From Anaerolineales bacterium UBA6055 (GTDB lineage Bacteria > Chloroflexota > Anaerolineae > Aggregatilineales > Phototrophicaceae): DNA of 64,000 nt. The stretch is from positions 266,851 through 330,850 of the forward strand of contig DIYL01000062.1 of NCBI GenBank assembly GCA_002428985.1, in the 5' to 3' direction. Made by a program: the position numbers and the translations under genes. How positions within the stretch are numbered: the first letter of the stretch is position 1; every line of letters begins with the position of its first letter. Shown piece after piece: positions 53,864 through 62,527 of the stretch. The notes under the pieces are model-generated. The model saw nothing but the letters and a program-made list of their open reading frames with translations, had not been told where the DNA came from and made no database searches.

Positions 53864-56554
53864 ATGAACCCTATGCTTGAAAACATCTTAGAACCGATTG
53901 ATCATCGTCGGGTATGGTATCGGCAGTATGACCCCTTACCATATCCTCAATCCGAACCACCTAATTGGAGCTACATTCAACAACAGGTAGATAAGGCGTT
54001 TGAACTCGCTGCTTATACTGGTGAGGCAAATTGGCAGACGATCAATCTATCACATATGATGAGCAGGCGTGAAGCACATTTCTGGCTGACATATATCCTT
54101 ACACCCGCTCTCCAAAAAGACGAGATCATTTACGATTCCAGTCGTCATGATGGCAATTTAACTTTTATCGATTTTAAGAACATGGTATCGCAATCATCCT
54201 ATACAAATTTACCGTCGTGGTCAGTTATTCCACTCCACATCTTATTTGACATCAAAGATTACCTTCCAATACTATTGGATTTGCCCTATGCACCATATAT
54301 AGGACAACGATGGGCGAATGTATGGTTACCATATTTAACATCCAATGAGCTTGAAATAGCGCGACAACTCGTCAAAGGGCGTCTGCAAGCCCTATCTATC
54401 CCCATCCATATTCCATCGCAGGCAAACAGATACGCATCAATGCCATCTATTGTCACATGGGCATTCAACTGTGGTTTGAGTCAACATATCTATCCATTAG
54501 TAAACCAATTCGATGATGATCATTTTGCTGATCGGTTTGGGCGAATGAAGTTACTCAAAGGCAATCGTTATGCTGATCTTATACTGTCGCTTCAATCGCA
54601 GGATACGGTTGTTGAAGAGATGAAACGGGTAAAATTAGCCTTGTGCGAGCCATATCAAGTGCGTTGGTGGCTAGCACATACAGGTACTACCGAGCTTGAA
54701 TATGTACGTGATTCAATTGCGATTGAAAAGGGAAAAGTCCGCGCTAAACGCCTAATGACCATTTTAGGCGGTATCAAAACAGCAGAAGTAGCTGGGTACA
54801 TGTTTGAACTCATGAATCAAAATATCAGCACCGCCTACGCTCAATCGTGGTTAAAAGATCACCCTGAAGAAGCTGTTGAGGCACTTGTGAAATTTACCCA
54901 TGGGCACAGCAAACAAGCCAATACCGCCCGCAATCTGCTTCGCACGATGATCCGTGATGGTCATGAAGAAATCGTTATACACCATGCAGATACAGCCCTA
55001 ATGGATAAACTGATTGACCGGAGAGTCGCCGTATCTGCACCATTATTTGATAAAAAAACAACACCTGACTGGCTACACAACGGCATCCAGTTAATTGATA
55101 AAGCTGTTAAAGCACCACGTTGGATTACCCCAACCATGTTGCCACCCCTTATTGCTGACGGACATCAACTCAACGACAAACAGGTGAAAGGTGTGCTCCG
55201 TGCCTTAAAAGCTACCAAAATTGATTATCAGCCACCCCTCGTTGGTGATTTACAAACCCATATCGACCGTCATATCTTGGATAATTTTTTGTGGCGCTTA
55301 ATGGAACAGTGGAAACTGAATGGGGAACGCCTACAAGAAGTTTGGGCATTTTCGGCGGTGATTCGCTTCGGCACCGACAAGCTATTACCCAAAGTAGCCC
55401 CGATTATCAAAGAGATGATGGGACGCCGTAAGAGTAAACGCAATATCAAACGCATTGCACTTGATATGCTGACTGAGCTTGCCTATCAAGCCTCAGATAC
55501 AGCTTATATACAACTTGAAGCCTTGCGTCCAACGTTTCATGCTAAGCGCCACACATATTTTCTTGACGAAGCTATGCAAACACTCGCACGTCAACGAGGT
55601 GTTTCGCTTGAGGATTTAAAAGACCTAGCAGTCCCCGATTGTGGATTAGACGAAAACGGGACACGGTTATTTGACTATGGAAGACGACAGTTCATAGCCG
55701 TAATTGGTAGCAATCTCAATCCAATGGTACGGGATGACAAAGGAAAGATCCGCAAAAGTTTACCGAAGCCGGGTAAAACCGACGATCCTATAAAAGCAGA
55801 AGCCGCCTATGAAAGTTGGAAATTTCTCAAAAAACAATTGCGCGAAACCATTAAACGACAAGCGCCACGTCTTGAACAAGCCATGATTTTTGAACGTCGA
55901 TGGTCAATCGTAAATTTTGAGAAGCTATTCCTCAAACATCCGACCATGCGCCATTTTGCCCGCGACATCATTTGGGGAACTTATCAAGACAAAACCATCA
56001 TCAACAATTTTCGAATCACACAAGATGGGCAGTTTGTAGATTATGCCGATCAACCTATCAAGATTTCAGCAGATGATGAAATTGGCATTGTTCATCCAGT
56101 CCATTTGGATGAAGCGACTGTACAGCATTGGCAAAATACGTTCATTGATTTCGAAATCATACCGCTATTCTCACAAATGAATCGTCCCGTTTTTCATCCA
56201 ACACCAGAGATATTAACGGCAGGGGAGGTTGAACCAAAAGATGTTAGCGAATCCCAATTTCATGTTTTGGCTATCCGAACGGCTTTGTTCAAAGCGGGGT
56301 ATGAAGAAGGTTACGGTTATGCATATGGCAGATACTTCCCAAATCACAATATTACTGTACTGATGTGGGTAGATGAAGTTGATCATAGCATTTCACGTTT
56401 TGAAACAGCGCACTACATCTCTAAGATCAAATTTAATGATGGAATTTTACCGAAATCTTATCGGCAAAATTATCAATATCTAGCGTTAGACGATATACCG
56501 CCTATCGTGTATAGCGAAGCACTCTATGACCTGAAAGTCGTGCTTTCCAGTTGA
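53864..56554 (+). CDS. DUF4132 family protein, copy 2
   Basis: The 896-residue protein from the ATG at 53864, preceded by AAGGAGAG. It is a diverged paralogue of the first gene of this operon: the C-terminal half has the same succession of landmarks (DCGLDENGTRLFDYGRRQF, NPMVRDDKGKIRKSLPKP, KKQLRETIKRQAPRLEQAM, HPTMRHFARDIIWGTY). The N-terminal part is much less conserved. E. coli loci of this type carry a single DUF4132 gene as far as I know, so two copies bracketing the ATPase-vWA core may reflect heteromer formation or two targets. It is the last gene of the operon. Confidence 0.85.
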   Translation: MNPMLENILEPIDHRRVWYRQYDPLPYPQSEPPNWSYIQQQVDKAFELAAYTGEANWQTINLSHMMSRREAHFWLTYILTPALQKDEIIYDSSRHDGNLTFIDFKNMVSQSSYTNLPSWSVIPLHILFDIKDYLPILLDLPYAPYIGQRWANVWLPYLTSNELEIARQLVKGRLQALSIPIHIPSQANRYASMPSIVTWAFNCGLSQHIYPLVNQFDDDHFADRFGRMKLLKGNRYADLILSLQSQDTVVEEMKRVKLALCEPYQVRWWLAHTGTTELEYVRDSIAIEKGKVRAKRLMTILGGIKTAEVAGYMFELMNQNISTAYAQSWLKDHPEEAVEALVKFTHGHSKQANTARNLLRTMIRDGHEEIVIHHADTALMDKLIDRRVAVSAPLFDKKTTPDWLHNGIQLIDKAVKAPRWITPTMLPPLIADGHQLNDKQVKGVLRALKATKIDYQPPLVGDLQTHIDRHILDNFLWRLMEQWKLNGERLQEVWAFSAVIRFGTDKLLPKVAPIIKEMMGRRKSKRNIKRIALDMLTELAYQASDTAYIQLEALRPTFHAKRHTYFLDEAMQTLARQRGVSLEDLKDLAVPDCGLDENGTRLFDYGRRQFIAVIGSNLNPMVRDDKGKIRKSLPKPGKTDDPIKAEAAYESWKFLKKQLRETIKRQAPRLEQAMIFERRWSIVNFEKLFLKHPTMRHFARDIIWGTYQDKTIINNFRITQDGQFVDYADQPIKISADDEIGIVHPVHLDEATVQHWQNTFIDFEIIPLFSQMNRPVFHPTPEILTAGEVEPKDVSESQFHVLAIRTALFKAGYEEGYGYAYGRYFPNHNITVLMWVDEVDHSISRFETAHYISKIKFNDGILPKSYRQNYQYLALDDIPPIVYSEALYDLKVVLSS

Positions 56555-56726
56555 ACATTTGGTGAATCAGAATACCTGTTAATCAGCAAATATTGTTTCC
56601 ATAAAGATCCCGCACAAGTTGTGATATGTGATACTTATCCATAATCCTATGACATCACTCACTGTTGATGGGGTACCTCTTCCGATACTATCAGACTAGA
56701 GTCAGTATGTTTAAAGGAGCGCTGTG

Positions 56727-58619
56727 ATGTCGAGTTGGGTGATTGGGATAGACCTCGGTGGTACAAAAATTGAGTTGGGCTTGGTGAACCCTGACAATGA
56801 AATTGTCGCTCGTCATCGCATTCCCACACTACCTAAACAAGGTGTGAAGTCGGTCGTTAAGCGCATCCATCAATCTGTTAAAAAGCTAGAGAAATTTTTA
56901 CCTGTAGATGCGAAACTAGAAGGGTTGGGCATTTGCTCGCCGGGTCCTGTTGATCACGAGACAGGTACATTACTAGACCCACCAAACTTAGCAGGTTTGC
57001 ATAATGCCCCATTGCGTGACTTATTACAACAAACACTTGGTATTCCTGTTGCCTTAGAGCATGATGCAAAAGCCGCTGCCCTTGGTGAATATCACTACGG
57101 TATCGGGCAAGATGCAAATAGTATGGTTTATATTGTTGTCGGTACAGGAGTCGGTGCAGCAATCATTAACAATGGTGAACTGTTGCGTGGACAACATAAT
57201 TCGGCTGGCGAGATTGGGCATATCACATTAGATGAGCAAGGGGAACAATGCTCTTGTGGGCGTGTTGGGTGTGTAGAAACGTTCTTGAGTGGACCGTGGC
57301 TAGAAAAACGCTATCACCAGTTGGTCGCCCACAACGACATCACAATACATGATGTCACCGCGCGGGATGTCTCGCAATTAGCGATGTCAGGCGATCCCTG
57401 TGCCCAACAAGTTATGATACAAGCGGGCGAAGCACTCGGTAAAGCAGTCAGCATGACAACAATGATGTTAAATATCGATTTATTTGTCATTGGTGGCAGT
57501 GTTGCCAAAGCGGGTGACCTCATCATCGAACCTGCCCGTCGCAAGCTAGATGATCACACCTATGGTTCTGTTGGATGTGGTGTAAAAATTGTCGCCTCAG
57601 ATTTAGATACTGACGGTCCAATTCTAGGTTGCGCATGGTTAGCGCGAAATCTGCCTGAAATAGACATTATTGTTGAAACAAAAACGCCATCGTTTACATT
57701 GAGTGAGTCGGAACGTAAAACCCTTGAAGATACAGAAGGGATTGTATTTGATATTCAGCGATTTTCACTCCATGATGGTCCTGGTATTCGCACTAATGTC
57801 TTCTTGAAAGGCTGTGCGCTCCGCTGTAAGTGGTGTTCAAACCCAGAGTCGCAATCACCACAACCACAACTGATGTTATCTGCTAAAAAATGCATTCGCT
57901 GTGGTCAGCATGAAGATGCATGCCAAGATAATTGGTCTTCATTTGTACAGAACGACGAAACCATCTCCAAATATTCTCCACGCACCCAAACATGCCCAAC
58001 GGAAGCTGTCCGTTGGATTGGTGAACGGCGTAGAGCCGGAGATGTGTTTGAAGAAATAAGACGCGACATACCATTTTATGGTGACTCGGGAGGGTTAACC
58101 CTAACTGGTGGTGAACCAACCTTCCAACCCCGCATGGCAGAAGCCTTAGCAAGGCTTGCTAAAGCCGAAAATATTCCGGTTGCGATGGAAACGGCTGGAC
58201 ATACTCGCTGGAAAATATTCGATCGCCTTTTGCCATATCTTGATTTGATCTTATATGATGTCAAACATATTGATCCGTTCAAGCACAAACAACATACCGA
58301 TATCAGCAATGATCTCATTCTCGCTAACTTAAATAAACTTGCGGAGAATTCCGCACCGGTGCGCGTTCGTGTCCCTCTGATTCCGGGTTTCAACACCTGT
58401 GATGTCGATATGCACATCATTGCACAACATCTTGTCACCATAAATGGTTTAGAAAAATCAGTGGGGCTCTTACCGTATCATACGTTCGGTCATGCTAAAT
58501 ATCGTGCGCTAAGTCGTGACTATGAATGGACAGACCAATCAACCTTAGCTGATGATGAAATCTCGCAGTGTACCAAAATTTTTGAATCTTATGGTTTCTC
58601 AGTGACAATCGGGAGTTAG
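56727..58619 (+). CDS. ROK-family sugar kinase fused to glycyl-radical-enzyme activase (radical SAM)
   Basis: The 630-residue fusion starts at the ATG at 56727 (AGGAG 7 nt upstream). Residues 1-320 form a ROK kinase: DLGGTK, the catalytic Asp at about 113 in EHDAKAAALGE (the usual preceding Asn is His), GEIGHITL and the zinc motif CSCGRVGCVE. After a linker, residues 338-630 form a GRE activase: HDGPGIRTNVFLKGC, CxxxCxxC at C363, C367 and C370 for the SAM cluster, a short insertion with four more Cys (CIRCGQHEDAC and a later TCPTEAV) enough for one further cluster, and LTLTGGEPTFQP. Both halves look catalytically complete. The next gene, 2 nt away, is the GRE that it should activate. Confidence 0.9.
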   Translation: MSSWVIGIDLGGTKIELGLVNPDNEIVARHRIPTLPKQGVKSVVKRIHQSVKKLEKFLPVDAKLEGLGICSPGPVDHETGTLLDPPNLAGLHNAPLRDLLQQTLGIPVALEHDAKAAALGEYHYGIGQDANSMVYIVVGTGVGAAIINNGELLRGQHNSAGEIGHITLDEQGEQCSCGRVGCVETFLSGPWLEKRYHQLVAHNDITIHDVTARDVSQLAMSGDPCAQQVMIQAGEALGKAVSMTTMMLNIDLFVIGGSVAKAGDLIIEPARRKLDDHTYGSVGCGVKIVASDLDTDGPILGCAWLARNLPEIDIIVETKTPSFTLSESERKTLEDTEGIVFDIQRFSLHDGPGIRTNVFLKGCALRCKWCSNPESQSPQPQLMLSAKKCIRCGQHEDACQDNWSSFVQNDETISKYSPRTQTCPTEAVRWIGERRRAGDVFEEIRRDIPFYGDSGGLTLTGGEPTFQPRMAEALARLAKAENIPVAMETAGHTRWKIFDRLLPYLDLILYDVKHIDPFKHKQHTDISNDLILANLNKLAENSAPVRVRVPLIPGFNTCDVDMHIIAQHLVTINGLEKSVGLLPYHTFGHAKYRALSRDYEWTDQSTLADDEISQCTKIFESYGFSVTIGS

Positions 58620-58621
58620 AT

Positions 58622-61057
58622 ATGACGGATAAAATTGTAGACTTGATAGAACAACCTGATTTTGGATACCCACGTGTGGACTGGCAAAACAGTCAGTTGC
58701 ATGGTCGCTTACAAGTTATGAAATCGCGTATCCTAGATAATCCGCGTCAAATTGATATTGAGCGTGCACGACTGACAACAGAGAGCTATCGTCAAACAGA
58801 AGGTGAGCCGATGGTTATCCGACGAGCCAAGATGCTACAACATCTTGCCGAACACCTGAGCATTAGCATTACAGATGAAGAATTAATCATCGGCAACCGC
58901 TCGTTACTTCCGCGTATGGGAGTCATTGCACCAGAAGGTGCTGTGAATTGGGTTGATGCAGAGCTAGAGACTTTGCATTCACGTCCACAAGATCGTTTCA
59001 ATATCGACCCTGAACATATACAAGAATTGCGCGACTCGATCTTCCCATATTGGCATGCCAAAACATTGGAAGATGTTGTCAAAGCAAGCATTCCTGAGCA
59101 TATTGCCAAAGCAGTTCGCGGTAAGGTCGTCAAGCTGAATCAGACAGATCATGCACAAGGGCATATCTTGCCCGATGTTGAAGGATGGCTGACACACGGT
59201 GTTGATGGTTATCGGCAGATGGTTCAATCGGCACAGCGCGTACCAGACAATCAGACATCCAGTCAACAAGCCTTTTATATCGCGACCCTCATCACACTAG
59301 ATGCAGCAACATTGTTCATCAGACGCTATGCTGACTTGGCATGCCAACAAATCCAGCAATGTGATGATCCTGTGCGTCAACGGGAGTTACAGCAAATTAC
59401 CGATCAGTGTTATTGGATTGCCAATCATCCGCCACGTACATTCTATGAAGCATTACAATCGGTATGGTTCTTATTTGTCCTACTCCAGATGGAATCTAAC
59501 GCTAGTAGCTTTTCACCGGGGCGTTTTGACCAATATATGATGCCTTATTTACAGCGTGATCTTGCAGAAGGGCGTTTGACACAAAAACAAGCCCAACTGT
59601 ATCTCGAAAGCCTATGGGTTAAATTTAACGAGATCGTTTTATTACGAAGTGCCAGCAGTGCACGTTACTTTGCGGGTTTCCCAATTGGATTTAACATTGC
59701 AGTTGGTGGTCAAACTGCATTAGGTGTTGATGCAACGAATCTTCTCAGTTATATGTGTCTACAAGCTCAAGCTAATGTCGGCATGACACAACCCAATCTA
59801 TCCATCCGTATTCATGAAAATAGTCCACAAGAATTCCTACTCGCCGCTGCCAATGTGATCGGCAAGGGATCAGGGATGCCACAGGTGTTTAACGACGAGG
59901 TGATTATCCCAGCTCATATGAATCGTGGGATTGCACCAGAGGATGCTATAGATTATGCAATTGTCGGTTGTGTAGAGTTATCGACCCCAGGTAAGGCACT
60001 TGGCTGGAGTGATGCGGCGATGCTCAATATGGTGAGGATATTTGAGTTAACGCTATTTGGTGGCAAAGACCCACAAACAGATGTACAAATCGGGCTAGAA
60101 ACACCAACGTTCTCTGAAATTACCTCATTTAAAGACCTCGAAATAGCATTTGACCAACAACTTGAATACTTTGTTGATCTTATGATTCAGGGTTGCCAGA
60201 TCGTTGATGCAATTCACGCAGAACACCTACCGTCGCCGTTTTTGTCAGTTGTGATTCAAGATTGCATTGGTGCAGGCAAAGATGTGACAGCCGGAGGTGC
60301 AACCTATAATTTCTCGGGGGTACAAGGGGTACAAGTTGCTAATGTAGCCGATAGTTTTGTAGCCGTACGTCAAGCAATATTTGATGAAGCATGGGTGTCT
60401 GCATCGACTTTATTGGAGACCTTGCGCAACAATTTTGAAGATAACGAACTGCTTCGCCAACGCCTCATTCATCGTGCGCCTAAATATGGCAACGATCTGG
60501 ACACCGTCGATAACTTCAATGTCAAATGGGTACAACGCTTCGATGATCTGATCAGCAAGTATCAAAATATCCGTGGTGGTATTTATCATCCAGGTTTCTA
60601 TACCGTCTCAGCGCATGTGCCAATGGGCGCATATGTTGGTGCAACACCTGATGGTCGTCTAGCGGGCGACCCGTTAGCCGATGGGGGAGTCTCACCTGTC
60701 GCCGGAGTTGATCAACATGGTCCAACCGCAATGTTACATTCCGTCAGTAAACCAGATTGGTCAGTTGCATCTAACGGGACGTTGCTCAATATGAAGTTCT
60801 TACCGTCGTTTTTTGACGGTGATGAAAGTCTAGAAAAATTTGTGCAGCTGCTGCGGGGTTTTTGTGACCTCAAGATACCACATGTCCAATTTAATGTCGT
60901 GTCAGGTGATATGCTACGGCAAGCTCAACAATCACCAGAAAAATACCAATCACTGGTAGTGCGGGTCGCTGGATATAGTGCTTACTTTGTAGAGCTCGAT
61001 AGTGACTTACAAAACGAAATCATCCGACGCACGGAATATAGTTCAATTGGACATTAA
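58622..61057 (+). CDS. Glycyl radical enzyme (dehydratase-like, PFL superfamily)
   Basis: The 811-residue enzyme has the GRE layout: a PFL-like barrel with active-site Cys450 in AIVGCVEL, the general-base-type Glu two residues on, and the glycyl loop with Gly784 in VVRVAGYSAYF near the C-terminus. GCVE is shared with glycerol, choline and hydroxyproline-type eliminases and differs from pyruvate formate-lyase, which has two adjacent Cys. It should form a protein radical by action of the activase encoded just upstream and then eliminate water or another group from its substrate. The attached kinase points to a phosphorylated sugar or polyol. It works only anaerobically. The substrate is not determined. 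Confidence 0.92.
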   Translation: MTDKIVDLIEQPDFGYPRVDWQNSQLHGRLQVMKSRILDNPRQIDIERARLTTESYRQTEGEPMVIRRAKMLQHLAEHLSISITDEELIIGNRSLLPRMGVIAPEGAVNWVDAELETLHSRPQDRFNIDPEHIQELRDSIFPYWHAKTLEDVVKASIPEHIAKAVRGKVVKLNQTDHAQGHILPDVEGWLTHGVDGYRQMVQSAQRVPDNQTSSQQAFYIATLITLDAATLFIRRYADLACQQIQQCDDPVRQRELQQITDQCYWIANHPPRTFYEALQSVWFLFVLLQMESNASSFSPGRFDQYMMPYLQRDLAEGRLTQKQAQLYLESLWVKFNEIVLLRSASSARYFAGFPIGFNIAVGGQTALGVDATNLLSYMCLQAQANVGMTQPNLSIRIHENSPQEFLLAAANVIGKGSGMPQVFNDEVIIPAHMNRGIAPEDAIDYAIVGCVELSTPGKALGWSDAAMLNMVRIFELTLFGGKDPQTDVQIGLETPTFSEITSFKDLEIAFDQQLEYFVDLMIQGCQIVDAIHAEHLPSPFLSVVIQDCIGAGKDVTAGGATYNFSGVQGVQVANVADSFVAVRQAIFDEAWVSASTLLETLRNNFEDNELLRQRLIHRAPKYGNDLDTVDNFNVKWVQRFDDLISKYQNIRGGIYHPGFYTVSAHVPMGAYVGATPDGRLAGDPLADGGVSPVAGVDQHGPTAMLHSVSKPDWSVASNGTLLNMKFLPSFFDGDESLEKFVQLLRGFCDLKIPHVQFNVVSGDMLRQAQQSPEKYQSLVVRVAGYSAYFVELDSDLQNEIIRRTEYSSIGH

Positions 61058-61064
61058 TCCAATG

Positions 61065-62304
61065 TCATTCTGTTGGATCTAGTGGATTATAATGTTGTGG
61101 ATGGTCAAATTGTGCCATCCATTCCATTGCTTCAGAACATGTTGTAATGTGAGGTGGCACACGTAAGAGATACGGATCATATGTGTTTGTATTGCTAATA
61201 CTCAGAATAATAATGGGTTGATGTGGTTCCATCTTGAATCTCAACAAACGGTGTATTTGATCATCATTCTCAGCATAGTCTATTTCTTCATGAGTTGAAC
61301 AGCAAATTACATTCTCTATACCGATCCACTCCAACATATTCTGCCGTTCTTTCTGATCTTCGTAGCTTGTATAAATGTCATCTAGGTTAAGCTTATCGCG
61401 GTTACGAAACTGCTCTCTGGTAACTGTAAAGCCAGTTAATTCCACAATTTGTGGTGACGCATGTATCTGTAATATTTCTAGCGGCGTATTCCCTAGTTTC
61501 AATCTTCCCATAATTTTTGTCCCTTGAGGTAAAGCAGCGATTTTAGTATCTGTGATGTCAAGCACCTGAAGTGTAGGCATAGACATTGCAGATCCGTCAT
61601 TTTGAGGCAATGACGTGATTTGTGTACGTGCCAAATATAAATGTGAAAGTTGTTTAAGTTGATAGATTGAAGCAGGCAACTGTGCTAAAGGATTATCAGA
61701 TATCGATAGTGTGTGTAACTTTTTGAGTTCACTAATCCATTCAGGGATTTCGATAATATTTGTATTATCTAGATGCAAGAATTTCAGACTCGTCATCTTG
61801 CGTAGTATTGGGGGCATATATTTTAAGGGGTTGCCACTAAGGTCCAGTAATTCTAGCCCATTGAGTCGTTCAAATTCATCCGGCAGTTCCGTAAGCTGAT
61901 TATTTCGCAATTTCAGTTTACGAAGGGGATGCGAAAAGATCACATTAAGCCATGACTTTTTCGGCAACATGGGTGAGGGCACGTAGGTGAACTTATTTCC
62001 AGAAAGATCAAGATCTTGCAAACGCTTAAGTTCTGCAAATTCGACAGGCAAATCTGTGAGATTATTATCTGCAAGATTCAACTGCTGAAGACGAGTGGCT
62101 TGACCGATGGCTGGTGGCAAGTTGCTCCAATTCATTATTTTGTAAATTAATCCCTTTAAATACTGGATATGTCCATATTTTATCCGGTGCATCGGTCAAA
62201 TTCATATTATAGAGTTGCAACACACGCGCACCATGTCTTGCATATTTCGCCGATGATTCGATACGTTCCGTAATCTTATCGTCTGAAACCATTATTCCCA
62301 TCAT
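61065..62304 (-). pseudogene. Leucine-rich-repeat protein gene broken by a 1-base insertion
   Basis: Two overlapping minus-strand frames together make one LRR protein of about 410 residues. The first (from 62304) ends INLQNNELEQL and then shifts to nonsense; the second supplies PPAIGQATRLQQLNLADN and eight or so more LRR units ending at TKIMGRLKLGN. Removing one C at about 62118 on the plus strand would join them as LEQLPPAIG. After the LRRs come about 120 residues of unknown C-terminal domain (NMLEWIGIENVICCST, IIILSISNTNTYDPYLL). It could be a sequencing error, a phase-variable site or a true pseudogene. No signal peptide is seen. The gene faces the GRE gene with a 7-nt gap. Confidence 0.75.
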
Positions 62305-62486
62305 CCTGTCATGGTCTGTGTATTTTATGATCTATTTGGTTTCTTTTAATTTTAGCAGGATTTACAAAAGTTACTTTATCATAATCCACATAATGAATCA
62401 GATTTTGTGAGTATACGACAAATAATAATTGAATGATGTTGTAATGATTCTTGAAGAGTAAGTCTAAGAATTTTAATCCGAGGCAG

Positions 62487-62511
62487 TGGGTCTACCACTA
62501 GGGCAGACCCA
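62487..62511 (-). terminator. Hairpin downstream of the SdrD-B surface-protein gene
   Basis: TGGGTCT and AGACCCA form a 7-bp stem with an 11-nt loop, 17 nt beyond the stop codon of the minus-strand surface-protein gene. Only a weak AT tract follows. The rest of the 223-nt gap (62305-62527) holds no other feature I can support. Confidence 0.5.
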
Positions 62512-62527
62512 TATGTATAGCTGTTAC

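Noticed and set aside
56555..56726. Promoter or anaerobic (FNR-like) site before the kinase-activase gene
   Set aside because: TTGATG and TACTAT are present but spaced only 15 nt, and no symmetrical TTGAT...ATCAA site is found.
58076..58441. 121-codon minus-strand frame in the activase
   Set aside because: It is a shadow of the radical-SAM coding frame; no independent start signal.
62065..62304. Separate 79-codon minus-strand gene
   Set aside because: Its first 55 residues are LRR-type and join the next frame after removal of one base, so it is the 5' part of the broken LRR gene.
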